From the NCBI GenBank assembly GCA_039683095.1, contig JBDKSB010000013.1, positions 104,595-168,594 of the forward strand: 64,000 bases of DNA, in the 5' to 3' direction. Shown piece after piece: positions 48,845 to 57,792 of this stretch. Each line of letters starts with the position of its first letter. Position 1 is the stretch's first letter. Under the pieces are notes generated by a model. That model ran no database searches, was not told where the DNA came from, and was given only the letters and a program-made list of their open reading frames with translations. A program made the position numbers and the translations under genes. This DNA is from Acidobacteriota bacterium (lineage in GTDB: Bacteria; Acidobacteriota; Aminicenantia; Aminicenantales; Saccharicenantaceae).

Positions 48845-51247
48845 ATGAAGCTCTTGCGTGAACGCCCCGCCGGAAAGCTCCTGATCGTCCCGACGATACT
48901 GCTCGTCGCGGCGGCCGCGCTCGTCGCCCAGACGGCGAAGCGTCCGGCCGTCCTGCAGTCCACGAAGCCGGAGCTGCGGCTCAAGGGCTTCGCGGAGCAC
49001 AAGGCCATGCAGGCCGCCTCGAAGTTCAAGGACTTGCCCTGGCAGTTCATCGGCCCGACAAACGTCAGCGGGCGGGTGACGGACGTGGCCGTCGTGCCTC
49101 CCAAGGGCCGGAACTACACCCTCTACGTCGCCTCGGCCTCCGGCGGCGTCTGGAAGACGGACAACGAGGGCACGACCTGGACGCCCGTCTTCGAGAACAT
49201 GCCCACCGCGGCCATCGGCGACATCGCCCTGGCCCCGTCGGACCCGCGGGTCGTCTGGGTCGGGACCGGCGAGCACAACATCTTCCGCAGCTCCCAGGCC
49301 GGCCTCGGCGTCTTCAAGTCCGTCGACGGCGGCCAGACCTGGGCGCACATGGGCCTGGCCGACACGAACACGATCGCCCGGATCGTCGTCCACCCGGCCA
49401 ACCCGGACATCGTCTATGTCGCGGCCGGCGGCCACGAGTGGACGAAGAACGCCGACCGCGGCGTCTTCAAGTCCGTCGACGGCGGCCGGACCTGGGACAA
49501 GGTCCTTTTCGTCAACGACGAGACCGGGGCCTACGACCTGGTCATGGACCCGCGCTCGAGCGAGACCCTCTACGCCGCCATGTGGCAGCGGACGCGCAAG
49601 AAATGGAACGACCCGCGGAACGACGCTTCCTCGACGGGCAGCGGGATCTTCAAGACGACCGACGGCGGCAAGACCTGGGCGGCCGTCAACAAGGGCCTGC
49701 CGGAGGCCCGCTGGCGCGGCCGCATCGGCCTCGACCTCTGCCTGGCCAGGCCGGACACGCTCTACGCCCTGGTCGACAATTATGAGGTCTCCCGGGAGCC
49801 GACGCCCCGGGAGACGGCCGATTCCTACGGCGTCCCCTCGTCCGGCTTCATCAAGGGGGCCGCGGTCTACCGCTCCGACGACGCCGGGGCGAGCTGGACG
49901 CAGGCGAGCGGCCTGACCCCCGGGCAGAAGACCTTCATGGAGCGCCACTCCGGGACCTACGGCTGGGTCTTCGGCCAGATCCGGGTCGATCCCAACGACC
50001 CGGACACCTCCTATATCCTCGGGGTGCCCTTCAGCGTCTCCACCGACGGCGGCCGGACCTACGCGTCGCTGCGCGTCCCGGGCGTGGACCATCACGCCCT
50101 GTGGATCGATCCCTCCAACTCCAGCTATCTCCTCGTCGGCTTCGACCAGGGCGTGGCGGTGTCCTACGACAAGGGCCGCAATTGGCGCTACTTCCAGAAA
50201 GAGATCAACGTCTGCCAGTTCTTCAACCTCAACTACGACCTGGCCGTGCCGTTCAAGGTCTACGGCTCGATGCAGGACCACGGCAGCTTCCGCGGCAAGG
50301 TCGATCTCGGCGCCGGCCGCGACAAGATCCCGGCCCAGGAGTTCGAAAACGCCCCGGGCGGCGAGGGCTCGAACCACGCCATCGATCCGGACAACCCGGA
50401 CATCGTCTATTCGGCCCAGTTCTACGGGACGATCACGCGGAGCGAATACGGCAAGCCCGGCCCCTATCCCGGCTATCCGTTCACCAAGACGATCCTGCCC
50501 GTCCCTTACGAGAACGAGCCGCCCCTGCGCGGCCAGTGGCTGGCCCCGTTCATCCTCTCGCCCCACGATCCGAACATCCTTTACCACGGCATGCAGTACG
50601 TCTTCCGGTCGCTCGACCGCGGCGACACCTGGGAGCGCATCAGCCCCGACCTGACCACCAACGACCCGGCGACCCGCGGCGACGTCCGCTACCAGACGCT
50701 CTTCACCATGTCCGAGTCGCCGTTGAAGTACGGCCTCCTCTACGCCGGCACGGACGACGGCCGCCTCTGGATGACCAGGGACGGCGGCAAGGCCTGGACC
50801 GAGATCAGCGCCGGCCTGGCTCCGGGCAAATGGATGTCGCGGGTCGTGGCCTCGGCCTACAGGCTGGGCACCGTCTATCTCGCCCAGAACGGCAAGCGGG
50901 ACGACGACTTCACGCCTTACGTCTGGCGATCGACCGACTACGGCAAGACCTGGACGAGCCTGGCCGGGGGCATCCCGGTCGGGCCGGTCAACGTCATCCG
51001 CGAGGATCCGGTCGACGAGAACATCCTCTACGCCGGGACGGACATGGGCGTCTACGTCACCGTCGACGGCGGCAAGACCTGGGCCGTCCTCGGCGGCAAC
51101 CTGCCGACCGTCTATGTCCATGACCTGATCGTCCACCCGCGGGACAACATCATCGTCATCGCCACCCACGGCCGGGGCATGTGGGCCCTGGACGCCGACA
51201 AGGTCAACAACAAGCCGAGCCGGAGAAGGTTCGATTTCGAGGACTGA
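48845..51247 (+). CDS. Secreted VPS10/BNR-repeat beta-propeller protein
   Basis: Product of 800 aa with an N-terminal signal segment (about 11-29). Many Asp-box/BNR motifs of the form S-x-D-G-G-x-T-W are spread over the chain (for example KSVDGGQTW, KSVDGGRTW, KTTDGGKTW, VTVDGGKTW), making a sortilin-like multi-bladed propeller. No catalytic residues are recognised. Relatives abound in soil and sediment bacteria and are annotated as glycosyl hydrolases without proof. AAGGAGG precedes the ATG. The gene lies 27 bp after the sulfatase-fold gene, and its 3' end overlaps the metalloprotease start. Confidence 0.88.
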   Translation: MKLLRERPAGKLLIVPTILLVAAAALVAQTAKRPAVLQSTKPELRLKGFAEHKAMQAASKFKDLPWQFIGPTNVSGRVTDVAVVPPKGRNYTLYVASASGGVWKTDNEGTTWTPVFENMPTAAIGDIALAPSDPRVVWVGTGEHNIFRSSQAGLGVFKSVDGGQTWAHMGLADTNTIARIVVHPANPDIVYVAAGGHEWTKNADRGVFKSVDGGRTWDKVLFVNDETGAYDLVMDPRSSETLYAAMWQRTRKKWNDPRNDASSTGSGIFKTTDGGKTWAAVNKGLPEARWRGRIGLDLCLARPDTLYALVDNYEVSREPTPRETADSYGVPSSGFIKGAAVYRSDDAGASWTQASGLTPGQKTFMERHSGTYGWVFGQIRVDPNDPDTSYILGVPFSVSTDGGRTYASLRVPGVDHHALWIDPSNSSYLLVGFDQGVAVSYDKGRNWRYFQKEINVCQFFNLNYDLAVPFKVYGSMQDHGSFRGKVDLGAGRDKIPAQEFENAPGGEGSNHAIDPDNPDIVYSAQFYGTITRSEYGKPGPYPGYPFTKTILPVPYENEPPLRGQWLAPFILSPHDPNILYHGMQYVFRSLDRGDTWERISPDLTTNDPATRGDVRYQTLFTMSESPLKYGLLYAGTDDGRLWMTRDGGKAWTEISAGLAPGKWMSRVVASAYRLGTVYLAQNGKRDDDFTPYVWRSTDYGKTWTSLAGGIPVGPVNVIREDPVDENILYAGTDMGVYVTVDGGKTWAVLGGNLPTVYVHDLIVHPRDNIIVIATHGRGMWALDADKVNNKPSRRRFDFED

Positions 51248-51809
51248 GGTCCGCGTCTGCGAGCTCGACGGCGTCGGGCCCGTCGCCTTCGTCAGGAGCC
51301 GGCGGGCCCGGCGGCTCTCGATCTCCGTCCGCGCCTCCCGCGGCGTCCGCGTCGCCGTCCCCTGGCGAACGACGTTCGACGAGGCCGCGCGGCTGGCCCT
51401 GTCCAAGCTGGCCTGGATCCGGCGCACGCGGGCCCGGCTCGACCTGGCCCGGGACCGCTGCCGCGACGCGGTCGCCGCGGCTGAAAAGCTCGACCGGCGC
51501 GCCGCCCGCGCCTTCCTGGCCGGACGCCTGGGCGCCCTGGCCCGGGAGTACGGGGACCGACCCGGCCGCCTGAGCGTCCGTCGCCAGGGCACTCTCTGGG
51601 GCAGCGCCTCGCGCGCCGGCCGGATCCAGCTCAACATGCTCCTGGCCGTCGTGCCGCCGGACCTGGCCGACTACGTCATCGTCCACGAGCTTGTCCACAC
51701 GCGGGTCTCCGGCCACGGCCGGGCCTTTTGGGCCGAGCTCGAGCGCCGCCTGCCCGACGCCCGGCGCCGCCATGCCCGCCTGCGCGAATATTCCCTGGCC
51801 CTGTTCTAG
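51234..51809 (+). CDS. YgjP-like (DUF45) metallopeptidase with an apparent ATT start
   Basis: The frame encodes about 191 aa with all family blocks: RSRRARRLSISV, AVPWRTTF, a helical middle, TLWGSAS (normally WGSCS), IQLNMLLAVVPPDLADYVIVHELVH and GHGRAFW. HExxH (151-155) plus His161 form the zinc site. No ATG, GTG, TTG or CTG exists in frame between the preceding stop (51126) and the conserved region. ATT at 51234 lies four bases after GGAGAAGG, so it is proposed as the start, as in infC. It overlaps the propeller gene by 14 bp. A sequencing slip or frameshift from the upstream gene is the alternative. Confidence 0.72.
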   Translation: MSRTEVRVCELDGVGPVAFVRSRRARRLSISVRASRGVRVAVPWRTTFDEAARLALSKLAWIRRTRARLDLARDRCRDAVAAAEKLDRRAARAFLAGRLGALAREYGDRPGRLSVRRQGTLWGSASRAGRIQLNMLLAVVPPDLADYVIVHELVHTRVSGHGRAFWAELERRLPDARRRHARLREYSLALF

Positions 51810-51877
51810 TCCGGCCATGCTATAATCGCGGCCTGCGCCTGCCTCGGCAGCGAACATTCCTCAAGGAGGACCCGCTC

Positions 51878-54523
51878 ATGTCGTTCCAGAACGCTTCCCG
51901 CCGGGCCGCCGTCGTCGCGGCCGCCGCCATCGTCCTTTTCGCCTCGATCGCCTCGCACCCCGGCCGGGCCGCCGCGCCGGAGGGAAAGAAGGCCAACTAC
52001 GAGCTGGCCGCGCGCTGGACGCCGGCCAAGGTCGGCAAGCTCGTCTTCGACACGGCCGTGACGCCGCACTGGCTCGAGACCGGCGACCGCTTCTGGTACA
52101 GCTACGAGACCGCCCAGGGCCGTCGCTGGATGATCGTCGATCCGGCCGCCCGGACGAAAAAGCCCCTCTTCGACAACGCCAGGATGGCCGCCGGGCTGAC
52201 GCGCATCCTCCTCTCCCCCTACGACGCCCAGCACCTGCCGATCAAGACGATCAAGTTCATCAGGAAGGACACGGCCATCCAGTTCGAGGTCGAGGTGCCC
52301 AAGGACAACGACATCCTCGTCAACGGCAAGATCGTCAAGGCCTCCGAGATCGCCAAGGAGGAGGAAAAGGCCCAGGACCAGGACAAGCAGAAGGACAAGG
52401 AAAAGGAGCAGGACACCCGGAAGAACAAGGAGGCCGAGAAGGCCAAGGAGCCGGAGAAGAAGACCAAGGTCCTGGCCTTCACCTGCGAGCTCGCGACCGG
52501 GAAGCTGGCCCTGGTCGAGGACTACAAGGCGCCGGTCAAGCGGCCCCGCTGGGCCTCGGTCTCGCCGGACGAGAAGACGGTCGTCTTCGCCCGGGGCGAG
52601 AACCTGTTCATGATGGACGCCGAGAGCTTCCGGCTGGCCCGGAAGAAGGCCGACGACAAGGACGTCAAGGAAGTTCAGCTGACGACCGACGGCGAGGAGC
52701 ATTATTCCTACGCCATGTCCCTCAAGGACGAGGACAAGAAGGAGCTCCAGAAGGACGAGAAGGACCGCAAGGACTTCCGGGCCCCCGCGGGCATGGTCGT
52801 CTGGTCCCGCGACTCGAAGAGGATCGCCCTCGTCCGCAGCGACGAGCGCAAGGTCGCCGACCTGTGGGTCATCAATTCGCTGGCCGATCCCCGGCCGGCC
52901 CTCGAGACCTACCGCTACGAGATGCCGGGCGAGGAGAACCAGCCCCAGCCCGAGATCCTGGTCTTCGACCTGGCCAGCAAGGCCAGGATCAAGGTCAAGG
53001 CCGACAAGTTCAAGGACCCGGCCTTCGACATCTTCACGGCGCCGCGCCGGGCCCTCGACCGCGAGAGGGACGACCCGCCGCCGGCCCAGTGGCTGTCCGA
53101 CACGTCCGACAAGCTCTACTTCGCCCGCCAGTCGCGCGACCTCCACGGCCTCGACGTCTGCGTCGCCGACACGGCCACCGGCGAGGTCAAGGTCCTCATC
53201 GAGGAGCGCCTGAACACCTACGTCGACGCCCAGGACCTCCGCCTCCTCGGCGGCGGCAAGGAGATGATCTGGTGGTCCGAACGCGACGGCTGGGGCCACT
53301 ATTACCTCTACGACGGCGACGGCCGGCTCAAGACCCAGCTCACGTCCGGCGAGTTCGTCGGCCAGGGCATCGAGCGGATCGACGAGAAGGCCCGGGTCCT
53401 CTATTTCGCGGCCTGCGGACGGGAGCCGGGCGAAGACCCGTACTACACCCACCTCTATCGGGTCAACCTGGACGGATCGGGGCTCAAGCAGCTCGACAAG
53501 GGCGACGCGTCCCATAACGCCGACATGGACGACGCCTGCCGCTGGTTCGTCGACAGCTTCTCCCGGGTCGACCAGGCCCCCCGGTCGGAGCTCCGCGACG
53601 CGGCCGGCGGCCTCGTCTGCGAGCTCGAGGCGACGGACGTCTCGGCCCTCCTGGCGGCCGGCTTCAAGTACCCGGAGCCGTTCAAGGTCAAGGCCGACGA
53701 CGGCATCACCGACCTCTACGGGGTCATGTACAAGCCCTTCGATTTCGACCCCGGCGCCAGGTACCCGATCATCGCCTACGTCTATCCCGGGCCGCAGACG
53801 GAAAGCGTCTCCAAGACCTTCGCGCCCCGCAACGCCAACGTCGCCCTGGCTCAGCTCGGCTTCGTCGTCATCGAGGTCGGCAACCGCGGCGGCCACCCGT
53901 CGCGGTCCAAGTGGTACCACAACTACGGCTACGGCAACCTCCGCGACTACGGGCTGGCCGACAAGAAGCGGGCCATCGAGGAGCTGGCCGTCCGTCACCC
54001 CTTCATCGATATCGACCGGGTCGGCATCTACGGCCACTCCGGCGGCGGCTTCATGTCCACGGCGGCCATGCTCGTCTACCCGGACTTCTTCAAGGTCGCC
54101 GTCTCCTCCTCGGGCAACCACGAGAACAACGTCTACAACCGCTGGTGGAGCGAGAAGCATCACGGCGTCAGGGAGGCCGCGGACCAGGACGGCAACACGA
54201 AGTTCGAGTACTCGATCGAGAAGAACTCCGAGATCGCCAGGAACCTCAAGGGCCGCCTCCTGATCACGACCGGCGACATGGACGACAACGTCCACCCGGC
54301 CAACACCCTGCGCCTGGCCTCGGCCCTGATCCGGGCCAACAAGCGCTTCGACTTTTTCGTCTTCCCCGGCCAGCGCCACGGCTACGGCGACATGGGCGAC
54401 TACTGGTTCTGGATCCGGGCCGACTACTTCTGCCGCTGGCTGCTGGGAGACTTCTCCCAGAGCGTCGATCTCGTCGAGCTCCAGCGGGAAAAGGAGCAGG
54501 CCGGCGCCAAGAAGCCGCGCTGA
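51878..54523 (+). CDS. S9 family (DPP IV-like) serine peptidase
   Basis: Product of 881 aa with a signal peptide (about 1-33). A beta-propeller occupies about 40-640 and an alpha/beta-hydrolase domain the rest. The triad is Ser721 in GHSGGG, Asp about 802 in GDMDDNV, and His834 in QRHGYGD. It should trim dipeptides or oligopeptides in the periplasm. A Lys/Glu/Asp-rich stretch of about 40 residues (159-197) interrupts the propeller, with a second charged insert later. The ATG has AAGGAGGA at 7 nt, and an extended -10 TG-C-TATAAT lies at 51821-51826. Confidence 0.93.
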   Translation: MSFQNASRRAAVVAAAAIVLFASIASHPGRAAAPEGKKANYELAARWTPAKVGKLVFDTAVTPHWLETGDRFWYSYETAQGRRWMIVDPAARTKKPLFDNARMAAGLTRILLSPYDAQHLPIKTIKFIRKDTAIQFEVEVPKDNDILVNGKIVKASEIAKEEEKAQDQDKQKDKEKEQDTRKNKEAEKAKEPEKKTKVLAFTCELATGKLALVEDYKAPVKRPRWASVSPDEKTVVFARGENLFMMDAESFRLARKKADDKDVKEVQLTTDGEEHYSYAMSLKDEDKKELQKDEKDRKDFRAPAGMVVWSRDSKRIALVRSDERKVADLWVINSLADPRPALETYRYEMPGEENQPQPEILVFDLASKARIKVKADKFKDPAFDIFTAPRRALDRERDDPPPAQWLSDTSDKLYFARQSRDLHGLDVCVADTATGEVKVLIEERLNTYVDAQDLRLLGGGKEMIWWSERDGWGHYYLYDGDGRLKTQLTSGEFVGQGIERIDEKARVLYFAACGREPGEDPYYTHLYRVNLDGSGLKQLDKGDASHNADMDDACRWFVDSFSRVDQAPRSELRDAAGGLVCELEATDVSALLAAGFKYPEPFKVKADDGITDLYGVMYKPFDFDPGARYPIIAYVYPGPQTESVSKTFAPRNANVALAQLGFVVIEVGNRGGHPSRSKWYHNYGYGNLRDYGLADKKRAIEELAVRHPFIDIDRVGIYGHSGGGFMSTAAMLVYPDFFKVAVSSSGNHENNVYNRWWSEKHHGVREAADQDGNTKFEYSIEKNSEIARNLKGRLLITTGDMDDNVHPANTLRLASALIRANKRFDFFVFPGQRHGYGDMGDYWFWIRADYFCRWLLGDFSQSVDLVELQREKEQAGAKKPR

Positions 54524-54572
54524 CTTCCCTTTCGGCGCGGAATGGGTTAAAACAGTCGGTGAAAGGCGGCTG

Positions 54573-55871
54573 ATGACCATGAACGACAACGCGCCTCTGA
54601 CCCCCGTCTCCCGGCGATCACCCGGCATGGTCGCCCTGGTGATGCTGACCTTCTTCGTCATCTCTCTCGTCACCAACGTCATCGGGGCCATCAACGCCGA
54701 CGTCGGCCAGAGCTTCGGCCTCAGCCTGACCCTCGTCGGGCTCCTGGCTTTCGCCTTTTTCATCGCCTACGGCGTCATGTCCATCCCGGCCGGGCTGCTG
54801 GTCGAGCGCTACCGGGAGAAGCCGGTCATGGTCACGGCCTTCGGCCTGGCCCTGGCCGGGGCCCTGCTCATCTCGCTCTATCCGAGCTATCCCGTGTTCC
54901 TGGCCTCCCTCTTCCTCATCGGGACCGGCTTCGCCGCCCTCCAGGTGGTCATCAATCCCCTCCTCCGGGTTTCCGGCGGAGAGGAGCATTACGCCTTCAA
55001 TTCCGTCCTGGCCCAGCTCATCTTCGGCGGGGCCTCGTTCCTGAGCCCGTTCATCTATTCATATTTCGTCCAGAACATCGGCCGGCCGGGGGCCGGGGAC
55101 AAGCCGCTGGTCGGGCTGATGACGAAGCTCGTCCGGCCCGGCCTGTCGTGGGTCTCGGTCTACTGGGTCTTCGCCGTCATCCTCCTGGTCATGATCGCGA
55201 TCCTGGCGGCGGCGCGCTTCCCGGTCGTCGTGCGCAAGGAGGACGAGCGGGCCGGGGCCTGGGCCACGCACAAGGCCCTGTTCAGGAACCGGACGGTCCT
55301 CCTGTTCTTCCTCGGCATCTTCGCCTACGTCGGCACCGAGCAGGGAGTGTCCTTCTGGATCTCCAAGTTCCTCAAGACCTATCACGGCTACGACCAGCAG
55401 ACGGTCGGCGCTCACCGCGTGGCCCTGTTCTGGCTGCTGATGACCCTGGGCGGCGTCCTCGGCCTCGTCCTGCTGAAGTTCTTCGACAGCCGCAAGGTCC
55501 TGCTGGGCTTCACGGCCGCGGCGCTGGTCTTCCTGAGCCTGGCCCTGTTCGGCCCCGGGCCGGTGGCCCTGGTCATGTTCCCGCTCATGGGCTTCGCCGC
55601 TTCGGTCATGTGGCCGATCATCTTCTCGCTGGCCCTCAACTCGGTCGCCAGCCACCACGGCTCCTTCTCCGGCATCCTCTGCACCGGCATCATCGGCGGG
55701 GCAATCATGCCCCTGGTCATCGGCCGCCTCGGGGACGCCTTCGGCCTGCGCCAGGGCCTGTTCGTCCTCTACCTGACCCTCGGCTACATCCTCTCGATCG
55801 GGATCTGGGCCCGGCCCCTCATCGTCAACGAGACGATCTCGCTGCGGAAGAAGAGGCAGGAGGGGGCGTGA
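54573..55871 (+). CDS. Sugar MFS transporter
   Basis: Product of 432 aa with twelve predicted transmembrane helices. The pattern of the FucP-like sugar:proton symporters is seen: VTNVIGAINADVGQSFGLSLTLVGLLAFAFFIAYGVMSIPAGLLVERY near the start, then FAALQVVINPLLRVSGG. The ROK kinase gene overlaps its stop by 4 bp (GTGA), so the pair likely imports and phosphorylates a hexose. The ATG at 54573 is used; an ATG two codons later is possible. Confidence 0.9.
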   Translation: MTMNDNAPLTPVSRRSPGMVALVMLTFFVISLVTNVIGAINADVGQSFGLSLTLVGLLAFAFFIAYGVMSIPAGLLVERYREKPVMVTAFGLALAGALLISLYPSYPVFLASLFLIGTGFAALQVVINPLLRVSGGEEHYAFNSVLAQLIFGGASFLSPFIYSYFVQNIGRPGAGDKPLVGLMTKLVRPGLSWVSVYWVFAVILLVMIAILAAARFPVVVRKEDERAGAWATHKALFRNRTVLLFFLGIFAYVGTEQGVSFWISKFLKTYHGYDQQTVGAHRVALFWLLMTLGGVLGLVLLKFFDSRKVLLGFTAAALVFLSLALFGPGPVALVMFPLMGFAASVMWPIIFSLALNSVASHHGSFSGILCTGIIGGAIMPLVIGRLGDAFGLRQGLFVLYLTLGYILSIGIWARPLIVNETISLRKKRQEGA

Positions 55872-56722
55872 GCGGCCCGGCGGTCGTCGGCATCGACCTC
55901 GGCGGGACCAACGTCCGGGCCGGCCTGGTCGTGGACGGCCGGCTGGCCGATGTCCGGTCCGTCCCGGTGCGCGGCCAGGGCTCTGAGGAGGAGGTCCTCG
56001 AGGACCTGTTCGGCGCGGTCGACGCGGTCATGCGCCCCGGCACGGCCGGCCTCGGCGCCGGGGTGCCGTCGATCGTCGACCTCAAGACCGGCACGGTCTA
56101 CGACGTCCAGAACATCCCCTCCTGGAAAAAGGTGCCGCTCAGGGCCCGGCTGGAGGAGCGATACGGCCTGCCGGCCTGCGTCAACAACGACGCCAACTGC
56201 TTCGCCGCCGGCGAGAAATATTTCGGCAAGCTCAGGCCCCACGACAGCGCCGTCGGGCTGATCGTCGGGACGGGGCTCGGCTCCGGCATCATCGCCAACG
56301 GGCGCCTCTACTCGGGCGTCAACTGCGGCGCCGGCGAGTTCGGCATGCTGCCCTACCGCGACCTGAACTTCGAGGCCTACGCCAGCGGCCAGTTCTTCCG
56401 GCGCGTCCACGGCACGACGGGCCGGGACCTCGCGGAGCGGGCCGGCCGCGGCGAGGCCCGGGCCCTCGAGATCTTCGCCGAGTTCGGCCGGCACCTCGGC
56501 GAAGCGGTCAAGGCCGTCTGCTACGCCGTCGATCCCGAGATCATCGTCCTCGGAGGCTCGGTCAGCCGGTCCTACGGCTTCTTCCGCGACGCCCTCTGGG
56601 AGACCTTCCGGACCTACGCCTACTCGATCGCCAGGGACAGGCTGAAGATCGAGGTCTCGGAGATCGAGAACATCGCCATCCTCGGCGCCGCCGCCCTGTA
56701 TTTCGACGCCGCGGCACGCTGA
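55868..56722 (+). CDS. ROK family sugar kinase (glucokinase-like)
   Basis: Product of 284 aa starting at a GTG. The ATP-binding motif GIDLGGTNVRAGLV is at the N-terminus, the catalytic Asp is in NNDANCFAAGE, and GTGLGSGIIANGRLYSG is conserved. The ROK zinc motif C-x-C-G-x-x-G-C-x-E is absent: after GAGEFGMLPYRDLNFEAYASG the Cys residues are missing. Probably phosphorylates the sugar brought in by the coupled MFS permease. Regulatory helix-turn-helix sequences are absent, so it is an enzyme rather than a ROK repressor. Confidence 0.9.
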   Translation: MSGPAVVGIDLGGTNVRAGLVVDGRLADVRSVPVRGQGSEEEVLEDLFGAVDAVMRPGTAGLGAGVPSIVDLKTGTVYDVQNIPSWKKVPLRARLEERYGLPACVNNDANCFAAGEKYFGKLRPHDSAVGLIVGTGLGSGIIANGRLYSGVNCGAGEFGMLPYRDLNFEAYASGQFFRRVHGTTGRDLAERAGRGEARALEIFAEFGRHLGEAVKAVCYAVDPEIIVLGGSVSRSYGFFRDALWETFRTYAYSIARDRLKIEVSEIENIAILGAAALYFDAAAR

Positions 56723-56768
56723 TCCCGCCGGAGCGCGGGAAAGAACGGCGCGGAGAACATTAAAACGC

Positions 56769-56798
56769 TTGACAGCGTTTTTCCGGATGGCCTTAAAT
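56769..56798 (+). promoter_or_regulatory. Promoter of the DUF481 gene
   Basis: TTGACA (56769-56774) and TTAAAT (56793-56798) have an 18-bp spacer in an AT-rich intergenic stretch. Confidence 0.55.
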
Positions 56799-56833
56799 AG
56801 AACGTTATGGCTCACTTCAAAGGAGGCGTCCGC

Positions 56834-57712
56834 ATGGCCCCGAGAACAGGTGTCGCGAGGATTTCCGCCGGAGCGGTCGCGGCCGGGCTGCTGGCCGGCC
56901 TGATCCTTCCGGCCGCGGCGGCCGAAGAAAAGAAAACCGGCCTTTTCGGCCCCTGGGCGGCCACGGCCGAGGTCAGCTACGTGGTCACGGGCGGCAACAC
57001 CTCGACCTCGGCGCTGAGCCTGGCCACGACGTTCTCGCGGAAGTGGACGAGCGACGCCCTGGTCTTCAAGAGCTACATCCTGAAGAGCAACGCGACGACG
57101 ACCACGCGTACGGCCCAGGGGACCGTCGACGATTACCGGATCCTGGAAGAGAAGATCACCCGGAAAGTGGCGGAGAACTACCTCCTGTCCGGCCAGTACG
57201 ACCGCCGCGTCTCGAAGAGGCTCGAGGGCCAGGCCGGCCTGATCTGGGACCGCAACCGCTTCGCCGGCGTCGAGAACCGGGCCATCTTCACCGCCGGCTT
57301 CGGCCTCGCTTTCGTCGAGAGGCCCCGGACCCAGATCAAGTCCTCGGCCGGCCTGACCCACACCCTGCGGCAATACGTCGGCCAGAAGACGGAATCCTTC
57401 GCCGGGTTCCGGTTCACCCTTGGCGCGGACCAGAAGATCCTCGAAACCTCGAAGCTGGCGAGCCAGATCATCTTCGACGACAATCTCAAGAACGCGCCCG
57501 ACTGGCGCTTCGACTGGACCAACTCGGCCACGGCCTCGATCTCCAGGTCCCTGGCTCTCAAGGTGAGCCTGCGGACGCTCTACACCCACGTCCCGGCGAT
57601 GCAGAGCCTGACGCTCCTCGACCCTCTCGGCGAGCCGACCGGGCTCACGGTGCCGTATCCGTTGAAGAAGTTCGACACGTTCCTGATGACCTCGGTCGTC
57701 ATCAACTTCTAG
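56834..57712 (+). CDS. DUF481 outer-membrane beta-barrel protein
   Basis: Product of 292 aa. The signal peptide ends near AAAAEE. The mature part has ATAEVSYVVTGGNTSTSALSLATTFSRKW, the DUF481/YdiY start with G-N-T-x-x-x-x, then regular amphipathic strands and a terminal Phe. Function unknown; YdiY of E. coli is acid-induced. The ATG at 56834 is preferred because AAAGGAGG lies 7-8 nt upstream; an ATG at 56807 would place that site inside the gene. Confidence 0.87.
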   Translation: MAPRTGVARISAGAVAAGLLAGLILPAAAAEEKKTGLFGPWAATAEVSYVVTGGNTSTSALSLATTFSRKWTSDALVFKSYILKSNATTTTRTAQGTVDDYRILEEKITRKVAENYLLSGQYDRRVSKRLEGQAGLIWDRNRFAGVENRAIFTAGFGLAFVERPRTQIKSSAGLTHTLRQYVGQKTESFAGFRFTLGADQKILETSKLASQIIFDDNLKNAPDWRFDWTNSATASISRSLALKVSLRTLYTHVPAMQSLTLLDPLGEPTGLTVPYPLKKFDTFLMTSVVINF

Positions 57713-57792
57713 AGCGGCTTCGAGGGGCCGCCGGAGGCCCTGCCTCCGCGGGGCGGGCGGCTGGCGGCCGCCTGTGGTATAGTGGCTTTCTC

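Noticed and set aside
46766..51637. A 1623-codon minus-strand open frame opposite the sulfatase-fold and propeller genes
   Set aside because: Spans several unrelated plus-strand genes and lacks any domain pattern; a by-product of high GC.
51806..54763. A 985-codon minus-strand frame opposite the S9 peptidase
   Set aside because: Composition and repeats mirror the sense gene (Leu/Val/Asp runs opposite its Lys/Glu linker); no independent signals.
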